Source of the DNA: an uncultured Stenotrophomonas sp.
GTDB lineage: Bacteria; Pseudomonadota; Gammaproteobacteria; Xanthomonadales; Xanthomonadaceae
Reading direction: 5' to 3'
Assembly: GCA_946223375.1 (NCBI GenBank)
Contig: CAMICU010000088.1
Coordinates: forward strand, 1 to 13,053
Length of the DNA: 13,053 nucleotides
This document shows positions 1-6,108 of this stretch, one piece after another (the first letter of the stretch is position 1; every line of letters begins with the position of its first letter). The notes under the pieces were generated by a model. That model was not told the DNA's origin. It did not search any database and worked only from the letters and a program-made list of their open reading frames with translations. A program made the position numbers and the translations under genes.

Positions 1-53
1 GCCCCTGCCCCTGCCGTCCCGCCGCCCGCTTTCCCCTGGCGCCGATTGCCGGA

Positions 54-61
54 GGGGGGGG
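54..61. repeat. G8 homopolymer tract
   Basis: Eight consecutive G residues lie about 73 nt upstream of the SPFH start codon and about 26 nt upstream of the palindromic operator candidate. Mononucleotide G tracts of this length can slip during replication. This one is outside any recognised reading frame, and nothing else shows that it matters. Confidence 0.5.
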
Positions 62-78
62 CGGCTGGCGGAGGGCAC

Positions 79-106
79 TTGCATGTTGATATCAATTTGA
101 TATCTT
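79..106 (+). promoter_or_regulatory. Candidate promoter of the SPFH operon
   Basis: A possible -35 TTGCAT (79-84) and -10 TATCTT (101-106) are separated by 16 nt. Each matches the sigma-70 consensus at four of six positions. A start site near 113 would leave a short leader of about 22 nt carrying the GGAAG ribosome-binding site at 123-127. The perfect palindrome at 88-104 fills the spacer and overlaps the -10, which is where a repressor would bind. The assignment is by eye and weak; an extracytoplasmic-function or other alternative sigma factor is possible. Confidence 0.35.
88..104. promoter_or_regulatory. Perfect 17-bp palindrome, candidate operator
   Basis: GATATCAA and TTGATATC form perfect 8-bp arms around a single central T. 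The same bases also read as two direct copies of TTGATATC (86-93 and 97-104) spaced 11 bp apart, about one helical turn, which would put two sites on the same face of the DNA. It is AT-rich in a strongly GC-rich background and sits about 30 nt upstream of the first gene of an operon that encodes a ribbon-helix-helix protein. RHH proteins typically bind repeated or palindromic sites next to their own operons, so autoregulation is the natural guess, but the binding protein is unknown. Confidence 0.55.
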
Positions 107-134
107 CACCCTCAACCACCACGGAAGATGTGCC

Positions 135-1016
135 ATGAAAGAGAAGTCCCTCGGTTCGCTGTCCGGCATCCCCACCCTGCTCGGTACCATCGCGCTGATG
201 CTGGCCGGTACCGCCGCCATCATCTTCGCCGTGGTACTGACCAAATCCGGCGCGGGCGGCGGCGGGCTGATGGTGCTTACCGGCATTGTGCTGGTGACCA
301 TCGGCATCTTCCTGAGCTGCGGCCTGTACATGGTCCAGCCCAACCAGGCCGCCGTGGTCAGCCTGTTCGGCAAGTACGTCGGCACGGTCAAGGACAATGG
401 CCTGCGCTGGAACAACCCCTTCTTCACCAAGCGCAAGGTCAGCCAGCGCGTGCGCAACTTCGAGAGCGGCAAGCTCAAAGTCAACGAGCTGGACGGCTCG
501 CCGATCGAGATCGCCGCGGTCATCGTCTGGCAGGTCGTGGACGCCTCGGAGGCGGTCTACAACGTGGACGACTATGAGAGCTTCGTGCACATCCAGTCCG
601 AGTCGGCGCTGCGTGCGATGGCCACCAGCTACCCCTACGACCAGCACACCGAAGGCCAGCTGGCACTGCGCAGCCACGCCGCCGAGATCTCCCAGCACCT
701 GAAGGACGAACTGGCCGAGCGCCTGGCCGATGCCGGCGTGCAGGTGCTGGACGCGCGCATCAGCCACCTGGCTTACGCACCGGAGATCGCCCAGGCGATG
801 CTGCAGCGCCAGCAGGCCAGCGCGGTGATCGCCGCACGCACGCAGATCGTCGCCGGCGCGGTCGGCATGGTCGAGATGGCGCTGTTGGAGCTGCAGAAGA
901 ACGCGGTGGTCGAGCTGGACGAGGAACGCAAGGCGCACATGGTCAGCAACCTGCTCACCGTGCTGTGCTCGGACCGCGGCACCCAGCCGATCGTCAACGC
1001 AGGTTCGTTGTACTGA
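135..1016 (+). CDS. SPFH (stomatin/prohibitin/flotillin) domain membrane protein
   Basis: This is a 293-residue membrane protein of the SPFH superfamily, whose members oligomerise on membranes and organise lipid or protein microdomains. Two hydrophobic segments lie at about residues 15-35 and 46-66. The SPFH core follows, opening with YMVQPNQAAVVSLFGKY (65-81), and includes NGLRWNNPF (88-96) and an IEIAAVIVWQVVD strand (124-136). A helical, charged stretch follows from about 170 to 280 (e.g. HLKDELAERLADAGV), typical of the oligomerising part of flotillin-like proteins. The ATG at 135 follows GGAAG at 123-127; an out-of-frame ATG at 128 is ignored. It heads a tight plus-strand operon, with the next gene 10 nt downstream. 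The SPFH assignment is firm. The specific role is unknown, and there is no NfeD partner nearby. Confidence 0.88.
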   Translation: MKEKSLGSLSGIPTLLGTIALMLAGTAAIIFAVVLTKSGAGGGGLMVLTGIVLVTIGIFLSCGLYMVQPNQAAVVSLFGKYVGTVKDNGLRWNNPFFTKRKVSQRVRNFESGKLKVNELDGSPIEIAAVIVWQVVDASEAVYNVDDYESFVHIQSESALRAMATSYPYDQHTEGQLALRSHAAEISQHLKDELAERLADAGVQVLDARISHLAYAPEIAQAMLQRQQASAVIAARTQIVAGAVGMVEMALLELQKNAVVELDEERKAHMVSNLLTVLCSDRGTQPIVNAGSLY

Positions 1017-1026
1017 GGAATAGCAC

Positions 1027-1311
1027 GTGAATGTTGTCGCCCCCCTGATCATCGCCGCCACCGGCATCCCCGCCCTGCTGATCGCCGTGTGGAGCGGCCG
1101 TCCCGGCACCGCGCACGCGCGCGGGCTGGGCCTGCGCTGGGCACTGATCGCGCTGTGCATGTTCATCGGTGCGATCGGCCTGTACCTGGCCGGCGACCAC
1201 CGCAACATCGCCTACGGCGTGGTGATCGCCCTGGTGATCGCGGTCAACGCGCTGGGCGTGTCGCTGGTGATGCACCTGCGTCGCGGCGGCAACGGGGTAC
1301 CCGGCAAGTGA
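1027..1311 (+). CDS. Small three-TM hypothetical membrane protein
   Basis: A 94-residue protein starting at GTG 1027, with GAGGAA at 1015-1020 as ribosome-binding site. Three hydrophobic segments are visible at about residues 3-22, 37-56 and 60-84. They are separated by a basic loop (GRPGTAHARG) and a short charged turn (GDHRN), and the protein ends in a basic tail with LRRGGNG. The family is not recognised. It sits 10 nt after the SPFH gene and overlaps the next gene by four bases, so it is very likely co-translated with both. It could be a partner of the SPFH protein in the membrane, but that rests on position alone. Confidence 0.75.
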   Translation: MNVVAPLIIAATGIPALLIAVWSGRPGTAHARGLGLRWALIALCMFIGAIGLYLAGDHRNIAYGVVIALVIAVNALGVSLVMHLRRGGNGVPGK

Positions 1312-1490
1312 GTGAGAAGAAGGCCTACCCGCTGCGCATCAACGCCGAAGTACTGGCGGCTGCCCAGCGCTGGGCCGACGACGAGCTGCGCAGCCTCAAC
1401 GCGCAGATCGAGTACGTGATACGTGACGCCCTGCGCAAAGCCGGGCGCCTGCCCAAACCCGCCCCTGATTCAAGCAAGGAAGAACCATGA
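1308..1490 (+). CDS. Arc-type ribbon-helix-helix DNA-binding protein
   Basis: A 60-residue protein starting at GTG 1308, which overlaps the stop of the upstream gene (GTGA). The sequence has the Arc/MetJ ribbon-helix-helix pattern. A short beta-strand with alternating polar residues (YPLRINAEV, 7-15) is followed by helix A (LAAAQRWADDEL, 16-27), the turn RSLNAQIE, and helix B (IEYVIRDALRKAG, 34-46). The tail is acidic and Pro-rich. Proteins of this class bind DNA as dimers through the strand and often repress their own operon. The next gene overlaps its stop (ATGA). The open frame extends upstream to 1089, but that extension lies inside the previous gene in another frame and reads as Arg-rich shadow sequence, so the GTG at 1308 is preferred. 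Confidence 0.82.
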   Translation: MSEKKAYPLRINAEVLAAAQRWADDELRSLNAQIEYVIRDALRKAGRLPKPAPDSSKEEP

Positions 1491-1669
1491 GCAAGCAGTG
1501 GAAGTACCTCGTCGTCGAAGTGAAGACCGGCCTGATGGGCAATTTCAAGAAGGAAACCCTGCAGGAGGAGCTCGACAAGCAGGGCAAGCTGGGCTGGGAG
1601 CTGGTCAACGTGGTGCACGCCACGCCGACGATCTCCTCGCCGACCCTGGTCTTCAAGAAGGAGCAGTGA
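1487..1669 (+). CDS. DUF4177 domain protein
   Basis: A 60-residue protein starting at ATG 1487, inside the ATGA overlap with the RHH gene. It shows the DUF4177 hallmarks: an opening strand WKYLVVEVKTG (5-15), a helix ETLQEELDKQGKLGWELVNVV (23-43) with the conserved Gly-Trp-Glu-Leu-Val, and a closing strand ending LVFKKEQ. DUF4177 proteins are small cytosolic proteins of unknown biochemical function. Pairing with an RHH gene in overlapping frames suggests the two are made in step and may interact, like a regulator and its effector. That is inference from gene order. Confidence 0.85.
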   Translation: MSKQWKYLVVEVKTGLMGNFKKETLQEELDKQGKLGWELVNVVHATPTISSPTLVFKKEQ

Positions 1670-2961
1670 TGAACGCGTTGACTGCCTGGGTCGCAGGCGT
1701 GCTGCTGGCAGTGTCCGGCAGCGTTTCCGCCGCCGAGCCGGCCGCGCTGGCCACGCGCCTGCTCGACCAGCTCGATGCCGGCCAGTACAGCGCGGCCGAA
1801 GCGATGTTCTCCGCGCAGATGAAGGCCGCCGTTCCCGCCGACAAGCTCAAGGCGGTGTGGGAATCCCTGCCCGCGCAGATGGGCGCGGCCGGCAAGCGCG
1901 GCGATGCCCAGGTCAGCCAGGCCGAAGGCTTCACCATCGTCGTCATCCCGCTGGACTACGCCAACGGCAGGCTGCAGGCGCGCGTGGTGCTGGACAAGGA
2001 CGCGCAGGTCGCCGGCTTCCTGGTACAACCGGCAGCCCCGGTGGCAGCGCCGCCGCCCGCCGCCGATGCCGGCGTCGTCGAACAGGACTTCAGCGTGCCG
2101 GCCAACGGCCGGTTCGCCACCGCCCTGCCCGGCACGCTGGCCCTGCCCGCCGGCAAGGGCCCGTTCCCGGCTGTGGTGCTGGTGCACGGCTCCGGCCCGC
2201 AGGACCGCGATGAGACCATCGGCCCCAACCGGCCGTTCCTCGACCTTGCCCGCGGCCTGGCCGCGCAGGGCATCGCGGTGCTGCGTTACGAGAAGCGCAC
2301 GCATGCGCACCCGCAGGAGTTCAGCGGCACCTTCAGCATCGACGATGAAGCCAGCCACGACGCCGTGGCGGCGGTCACCGCGCTGGCCGCCGACGCCCGC
2401 ATCGATCCGGCCCGCATCCTCGTGCTGGGCCACAGCCAGGGCGGCCTGCTGGCCGGCCGCATCGCCAAGGCCAGCGGCGGCAAGGTCGCGGGGCTGGTGC
2501 TGTTTGCCGCACCGGTGCGCCCCATCCTCGACATCCTGGCCGAACAGAACCGCTACATGCTCGGCCTGGATGGGGAGATCAGCGCGCAGGACCAGGCACA
2601 CCTGGATGCGCTGGCCGCCGCCACCAACGCCGTCCGCCGTGACCCGGACGCAACACTGATGAACCTGCCCGGCAGCTTCTGGCAGCAGCTGGAGCAGGTT
2701 GACCCGGTCGCCGATGTCCGCGCCAGCACCCTGCCGGTACTGCTGCTGCAGGGTGGCCGCGATTTCCAGGTGGTCGATGCCGAATGGCAGCTGTGGAAGC
2801 AGGGCCTGAGCGGCGAACGCTATACGTTCCGGCACTATCCGGCGCTGAACCATCTCGGCATCGCCGGCAGCGGCGCCGGATCGCTGCAGGAATACCAGCA
2901 GCCCGGGCATGTCGATACGGCGCTGATCAACGACATCGCCACCTGGGTGAAGGCGCACTGA
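1669..2961 (+). CDS. Exported DUF3887-like plus alpha/beta hydrolase
   Basis: A 430-residue protein starting at ATG 1669 in a TGATG overlap with DUF4177. Residues 1-21 form a signal peptide (hydrophobic WVAGVLLAVSG, cleavage after VSA), so it should act in the periplasm. Residues about 25-125 form a small domain resembling DUF3887. A Pro/Ala linker (about 124-135) leads to an alpha/beta-hydrolase. The fold shows an HGSGPQDRDE oxyanion segment (His173), nucleophile elbow GHSQGG with Ser256, acid Asp365 in GGRDFQ, and His395 in ALNHL, so the triad is complete. Relatives include peptidases and esterases with an N-terminal DUF3887, but the substrate cannot be read from sequence. Its place in the operon suggests an envelope substrate. 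A longer upstream frame to 1423 is shadow sequence without a signal peptide. Confidence 0.88.
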   Translation: MNALTAWVAGVLLAVSGSVSAAEPAALATRLLDQLDAGQYSAAEAMFSAQMKAAVPADKLKAVWESLPAQMGAAGKRGDAQVSQAEGFTIVVIPLDYANGRLQARVVLDKDAQVAGFLVQPAAPVAAPPPAADAGVVEQDFSVPANGRFATALPGTLALPAGKGPFPAVVLVHGSGPQDRDETIGPNRPFLDLARGLAAQGIAVLRYEKRTHAHPQEFSGTFSIDDEASHDAVAAVTALAADARIDPARILVLGHSQGGLLAGRIAKASGGKVAGLVLFAAPVRPILDILAEQNRYMLGLDGEISAQDQAHLDALAAATNAVRRDPDATLMNLPGSFWQQLEQVDPVADVRASTLPVLLLQGGRDFQVVDAEWQLWKQGLSGERYTFRHYPALNHLGIAGSGAGSLQEYQQPGHVDTALINDIATWVKAH

Positions 2962-3530
2962 TGGCACGCGCCGCCGCCAGCACCGGAGCGAAGCCGATCG
3001 AGGTGGCCGCCGCAGCCCGAGGCACCCTGTGGTGGCTGTGGGCACCGCTGTTGCTGCTGGTGAGCATCGACCCGCTCATCGCCGTGTTCGCCGGGCGGGC
3101 GCCGCTGCGCGCGGACGTCGATTCGTGGGGCGGCGTGGTCGTGCTGCCCTTGCTGGCGCTCGGCCTGAGCCTGCTCTACCGGCGTCGACGCATCGTGCTG
3201 GACGGCCACCAGCTGGACATCGTCAGCACCATCTACCGCAAGCGCGTCGCGCTGGACACGCTGCGGTTGGATCGCGCCCGCGCGGTGGATTTCGCCGAGT
3301 ACCCCGAGTTCACCCCGGTTGCCAAGCGCAACGGCTTCCAGCTGCCGGGCTTCCGCTCCGGGCACTTCCGCATGGACGATGGCAGCCACTGCTTCTGCCT
3401 GATCACCGACAACAGCCGCGTGCTGGTGCTGCCGCTGCGCGATGGCTCCAGCGTGCTGATCAGCCCGCGGCAGCCACGCGTGCTGCTGGATGAACTGCGC
3501 CGGCTGGCCGAGACGCGCCCACGCGCCTAA
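2961..3530 (+). CDS. Membrane protein with bacterial PH-like domain
   Basis: A 189-residue protein starting at ATG 2961, which shares its first base with the stop of the hydrolase (TGATG). After a basic N-terminus there are two hydrophobic segments (about 23-44, with WWLWAPLLLLVSIDP, and 57-73), then a basic RRRR anchor and a beta-rich cytoplasmic domain from about 78 to 180. Strands such as IVLDGHQLDIVST, the GFRSGHFRMDDG and CFCLITDNSRVLVLPL pieces, and the closing VLISPRQPRVLLDELRRL helix resemble the bacterial PH domain family PF10882. Such domains often accompany membrane-associated systems, and their ligands are mostly unknown. It is translationally coupled to the hydrolase, and only 9 nt separate it from the peptidase downstream. 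Confidence 0.72.
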   Translation: MARAAASTGAKPIEVAAAARGTLWWLWAPLLLLVSIDPLIAVFAGRAPLRADVDSWGGVVVLPLLALGLSLLYRRRRIVLDGHQLDIVSTIYRKRVALDTLRLDRARAVDFAEYPEFTPVAKRNGFQLPGFRSGHFRMDDGSHCFCLITDNSRVLVLPLRDGSSVLISPRQPRVLLDELRRLAETRPRA

Positions 3531-3539
3531 GCTGCGCAT

Positions 3540-4352
3540 ATGCGCAACGCCCCCCACCTGCTGCTCAATACCCTGGACATCGAGATCTGGCCCGGCGGGC
3601 TGCTGCACGCACGCAGCAACCACGATGCACGCCTGCTCGCGCGGGCCCGCCATGTCCTGCGACGCAAACACGACGGTCGCTACCTGGCCGCACAGCTGCC
3701 CGCCGGGGTGATGCCACTGGTCACCCGGCTGGCCGAGGAACCCGGCATCGACGCGGCACTGGCCCTGCTGGATGCCGCCCCGGACCGCCCCGCCCGCCAG
3801 CCGGCGCCGCACGGCGTGCTGCCCTTGAGCCAGCTGCAGCAGCGGCTGGACCAGCTCGGCTTGGACAGCGACGAGTACGCCGCCCGGACCGGCCTGCCGC
3901 TGGTCGCCGAACCGGCCCACCTGTGGCTGGCCGGATTCGACCGCTACCGCCGCCCGTTGTGGCTGACCCGTGCGGCCGGACGCAGCTGGCAACGCATGCA
4001 GCAGGCCGCCGCCGCCGATGGCGTCGCCCTGGATGCGATCTCCGGCTACCGCAGCCATGCCTACCAGCTGGGCATTTTCGAACGCAAGCGTGCACGCGGC
4101 CTGCAGGTGGCTGACATCCTCACCGTCAACGCCGCCCCCGGTTACAGCGAACATCACGGCGGCAACGCGCTGGACATCGGTACACCGGCGGAGGCACCGG
4201 CCGAGGCGTCGTTCGAACACACCGCCGCCTTCGCCTGGCTGCAGCGACGTGCCGCCGACTTCGGCTTCCAGCTCAGCTACCCGCGCGACAATCCACACGC
4301 CATCGTCTACGAACCCTGGCACTGGTGCTGGCATCCCGCCGCCGGCCTTTGA
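3540..4352 (+). CDS. M15 family (VanY/LdcB-type) D,D- or L,D-carboxypeptidase
   Basis: A 270-residue zinc metallopeptidase of the M15 type, which removes terminal residues from peptidoglycan stem peptides. The catalytic C-terminal half holds the GYRS motif (Arg171), the zinc signature YSEHHGGNALD with His205 and Asp212, and the EPWHW motif with Glu258 and zinc ligand His261. The N-terminal ~120 residues are not recognised. No signal peptide is visible at the N-terminus (MRNAPHLLLNTLDIEIW), which is unusual for an enzyme acting on periplasmic cell wall. It may work in the cytoplasm on recycled muropeptides, be exported some other way, or have a misplaced start. The ATG at 3540 lacks a clear Shine-Dalgarno sequence and follows the PH-like gene by 9 nt. 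It is the last gene before the terminator at 4404-4435. Confidence 0.85.
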   Translation: MRNAPHLLLNTLDIEIWPGGLLHARSNHDARLLARARHVLRRKHDGRYLAAQLPAGVMPLVTRLAEEPGIDAALALLDAAPDRPARQPAPHGVLPLSQLQQRLDQLGLDSDEYAARTGLPLVAEPAHLWLAGFDRYRRPLWLTRAAGRSWQRMQQAAAADGVALDAISGYRSHAYQLGIFERKRARGLQVADILTVNAAPGYSEHHGGNALDIGTPAEAPAEASFEHTAAFAWLQRRAADFGFQLSYPRDNPHAIVYEPWHWCWHPAAGL

Positions 4353-4377
4353 CGCCGGCGCGTCACCATCCTACGCT
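4349..4377 (+). promoter_or_regulatory. Possible promoter ahead of the NPY membrane pair
   Basis: TTGACG (4349-4354, five of six consensus -35 positions) is followed, with an optimal 17-nt spacer, by TACGCT (4372-4377, about three of six at -10). A start near 4384 would place the terminator hairpin at 4404-4435 inside the leader of the downstream gene. The -10 is poor, so this is tentative. Confidence 0.3.
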
Positions 4378-4403
4378 CCGCAGCGGGAACCCCGCACCGC
4401 ATG

Positions 4404-4435
4404 ACGGCCCGTCTCCAACGAGACTGGCCGTTTTT
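4404..4435 (+). terminator. Rho-independent terminator after the M15 gene
   Basis: Arms ACGGCCCGTCTC (4404-4415) and GAGACTGGCCGT (4420-4431) pair over 12 positions with one mismatch around a CAAC loop. With the last arm base they are followed by five T residues (4431-4435). It ends the SPFH-to-M15 operon. Because it covers the earliest in-frame ATG (4401) of the next frame, it argues for the later start at 4464. Confidence 0.85.
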
Positions 4436-4463
4436 CCATGCCACTGCCAAGGACTGCAGCGTG

Positions 4464-4973
4464 ATGAACGAACACAACCCCTACCAGAGCCCCGCCGTGG
4501 CCGTCGCCCCGGCCACACCGGGCGAACGCGACATCCCCGAGGACATCCGCGCCCCTATCCGCCAGGGGTGGATCACCGCCTGCATCTCCGGCACCTTGAC
4601 CCTGATCGCCTCTCTCGCGGCGATGGCCTCCAGCGCCGGTGGCGAAGATGCACTGTTCGGCGCCTGGACGCTGATCGACGTCGGCCTGATCGCCGTCCTC
4701 GCGTTCGGCATCTACAAGCGCAGCCGCACCGCCGCGACGATCATGTTCATCTACTTCGCACTGTCCAAGATCATGATCGCCTTCAGCGGTGGAAACCCGT
4801 TCAGCCTGGTGTTCGGCCTGGTGTTCCTGTTCTTCTACTTCCGTGCGATGACTGCGACCTACCGCTACCACCGCTTCCTGCGTGACTGGCAGCGCAATCC
4901 TCCCGCTGCGCGCGCATCGCTTGCGGACAACCCCGTGTTCAAGCCCGGTACCGGCCCGATGGGAAGCCCGTGA
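4464..4973 (+). CDS. Four-TM membrane protein with N-terminal NPYQSP motif
   Basis: A 169-residue protein of unknown function. The ATG at 4464 is chosen because AAGGA at 4449-4453 precedes it at a good distance and the product opens MNEHNPYQSPA, a motif that begins many uncharacterised membrane proteins in gamma-proteobacteria. The in-frame ATG at 4401 lies in the terminator. Hydrophobic segments are at about 36-56, 66-83, 90-107 and 112-128, with an FGIYKRSRTAA loop between the second and third. The C-terminal tail is polar. It overlaps the next gene by four bases (GTGA), and the two products look homologous. Confidence 0.75.
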   Translation: MNEHNPYQSPAVAVAPATPGERDIPEDIRAPIRQGWITACISGTLTLIASLAAMASSAGGEDALFGAWTLIDVGLIAVLAFGIYKRSRTAATIMFIYFALSKIMIAFSGGNPFSLVFGLVFLFFYFRAMTATYRYHRFLRDWQRNPPAARASLADNPVFKPGTGPMGSP

Positions 4974-5413
4974 GCACGCCCGGTCACGCCGCCCGGCACT
5001 GCGCAGGCGAACAGATCGGCGACAACCCCTATCGCGCGTCCGCCGTCCATTCGGCCGCTGCTCCGCGCAGGCCCGCACGCACCGTGCGGCTGATGGCCGC
5101 GACCGGCGGGCTGCTGGGCATCCTGCAGCTTGGCGCAGGCCTGTGGGCCTGGCACGCGGACGCCATCAGCGCGCCCGCGGTGCTGTGGTTCATGCTGTTC
5201 AACGCCGCGCTGTACTTCGTGCTGGCCTACGGCAGTTACCGCCGCAGCCGCCTCTGCGCCGCCCTGCTGCTGGTCTACGCGGAACTGCACACCATGCTGG
5301 TCGTGTGGCTGTTGTCGCCACTGCCCGCCTACGCACTGCTCGCCCCGTTGGTGCTCCTGCTGATCCTGGTCACGGGCACGCTGGCGATCTTCCGCGACCA
5401 TCGCCGGCGCTGA
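4970..5413 (+). CDS. Four-TM membrane protein, paralogue of its neighbour
   Basis: A 147-residue protein starting at GTG 4970 within the stop of the gene before it. A short polar N-terminus carries DNPYRASA (18-25), matching the NPY motif of the upstream product. Four hydrophobic segments follow at about 41-60, 67-88, 96-115 and 119-140. The loop YGSYRRSRLCAALLLVY aligns with FGIYKRSRTAATIMFIY in the neighbour, so the two are probably tandem duplicates that may form a heteromeric complex. The function is not recognised. It ends 13 nt from the stop of the convergent glycosylase gene. Confidence 0.72.
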   Translation: MSTPGHAARHCAGEQIGDNPYRASAVHSAAAPRRPARTVRLMAATGGLLGILQLGAGLWAWHADAISAPAVLWFMLFNAALYFVLAYGSYRRSRLCAALLLVYAELHTMLVVWLLSPLPAYALLAPLVLLLILVTGTLAIFRDHRRR

Positions 5414-5426
5414 GGCAGGCCGCGGC

Positions 5427-6101
5427 TCAGTCCTGCGAACGGTTGGTCTTGGCCTGCGGGTCCGTGGCGAAATCGGCTATCCGCCATAGATACAGACTGG
5501 CATAGGTCCGATACGGGCCCCAGCGCTCGCCACGCTCGGCCAGGGCCTTGGGTGCCGGCAGCTGCACACCGTCATCCACGCGTTGCGCGCCCTTGCGGAT
5601 GCCCAGGTCGTCGACCGGCAGGATGTCCGGCCGGCCCAGCCGGAACATCAGCATCATCTCCACCGTCCAGCGACCGATGCCGCGCACCGGTACCAGCGCG
5701 GTGATGATGTCCTCGTGTGCCATCGTCGACATCTGCCGCAGCGTCGGCAGTTCACCGGCGGCCTCGCGACGGGCCAGGTCGCGCAGTGCCAGCGCCTTGT
5801 TGCCGGACACGCCACAGGCGCGCAGCCCAGGATCATCGATCCGCTCCAGCGTGCCGGCATGCAGGCGGCGGCTGCCGATCGCCGCTTCGACCCGGCCGAC
5901 GATCGTGGCTGCGGCCTTGCCGCTCAGCTGCTGGAACAGGATGGCGCGCGCCAGCGCGTCCACCGGATCGAACGGCCGGCGCCAGCCTTCCGGCGCGGGC
6001 AGCGGCCCCAACCGCCGCATCCAGGCGGCGAGCCGGCGGTCGGCGCGGGCCAGGTGCGCCTGCGCCACGTCGATATCGAATCCACGCCGATAGCGCGGCA
6101 T
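5427..6101 (-). CDS. DNA-3-methyladenine glycosylase II (AlkA-like, HhH-GPD)
   Basis: A 224-residue base-excision repair enzyme that removes alkylated purines from DNA. A helix-hairpin-helix lies at about 136-151 (LVPVRGIGRWTVEMML). LPVDD at 161-165 supplies the catalytic aspartate (Asp165 by comparison with LPDDYLIKQ of E. coli AlkA). GERWGPYRTYASLYLW (191-206) matches the conserved AlkA C-terminal motif. It lacks most of the extra N-terminal domain of the 282-residue E. coli enzyme, as many compact AlkA/MAG1 relatives do. The ATG at 6101 is preferred: GAGG lies 5 nt upstream, whereas an upstream GTG at 6125 has no Shine-Dalgarno sequence and would overlap the preceding gene. It is the second gene of a minus-strand pair with DUF423, 7 nt apart. 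Confidence 0.9.
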   Translation of the reverse strand: MPRYRRGFDIDVAQAHLARADRRLAAWMRRLGPLPAPEGWRRPFDPVDALARAILFQQLSGKAAATIVGRVEAAIGSRRLHAGTLERIDDPGLRACGVSGNKALALRDLARREAAGELPTLRQMSTMAHEDIITALVPVRGIGRWTVEMMLMFRLGRPDILPVDDLGIRKGAQRVDDGVQLPAPKALAERGERWGPYRTYASLYLWRIADFATDPQAKTNRSQD

Positions 6102-6108
6102 GTACGCC

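Noticed and set aside
20..68. GCCGCCC ... GGGCGGC inverted pairing at the left edge
   Set aside because: The arms are about 35 bp apart, very GC-rich and not followed by T residues; pairing of this length is expected by chance at this composition.
86..104. FNR/CRP-type site upstream of the SPFH gene
   Set aside because: FNR needs TTGAT and ATCAA half-sites facing inward with a 4-nt gap. Here the half-sites are arranged the other way, ATCAA-T-TTGAT.
1396..3045. Long minus-strand open frame of 549 codons opposite the hydrolase
   Set aside because: It is antisense to a protein with signal peptide and intact catalytic triad. Its product is His/Gln/Gly/Arg-rich, as shadow frames in GC-rich DNA are, and shows no domain.
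2835..4334. Minus-strand open frame of 499 codons opposite the PH-like and M15 genes
   Set aside because: The M15 motifs on the plus strand are unambiguous; the antisense product is Gln/Gly/Val-rich shadow without a recognisable fold.
4401..4463. Start of the first NPY protein at ATG 4401
   Set aside because: That ATG is at the edge of a terminator hairpin; the 4464 ATG has a ribosome-binding site and gives the expected NPY-motif N-terminus.
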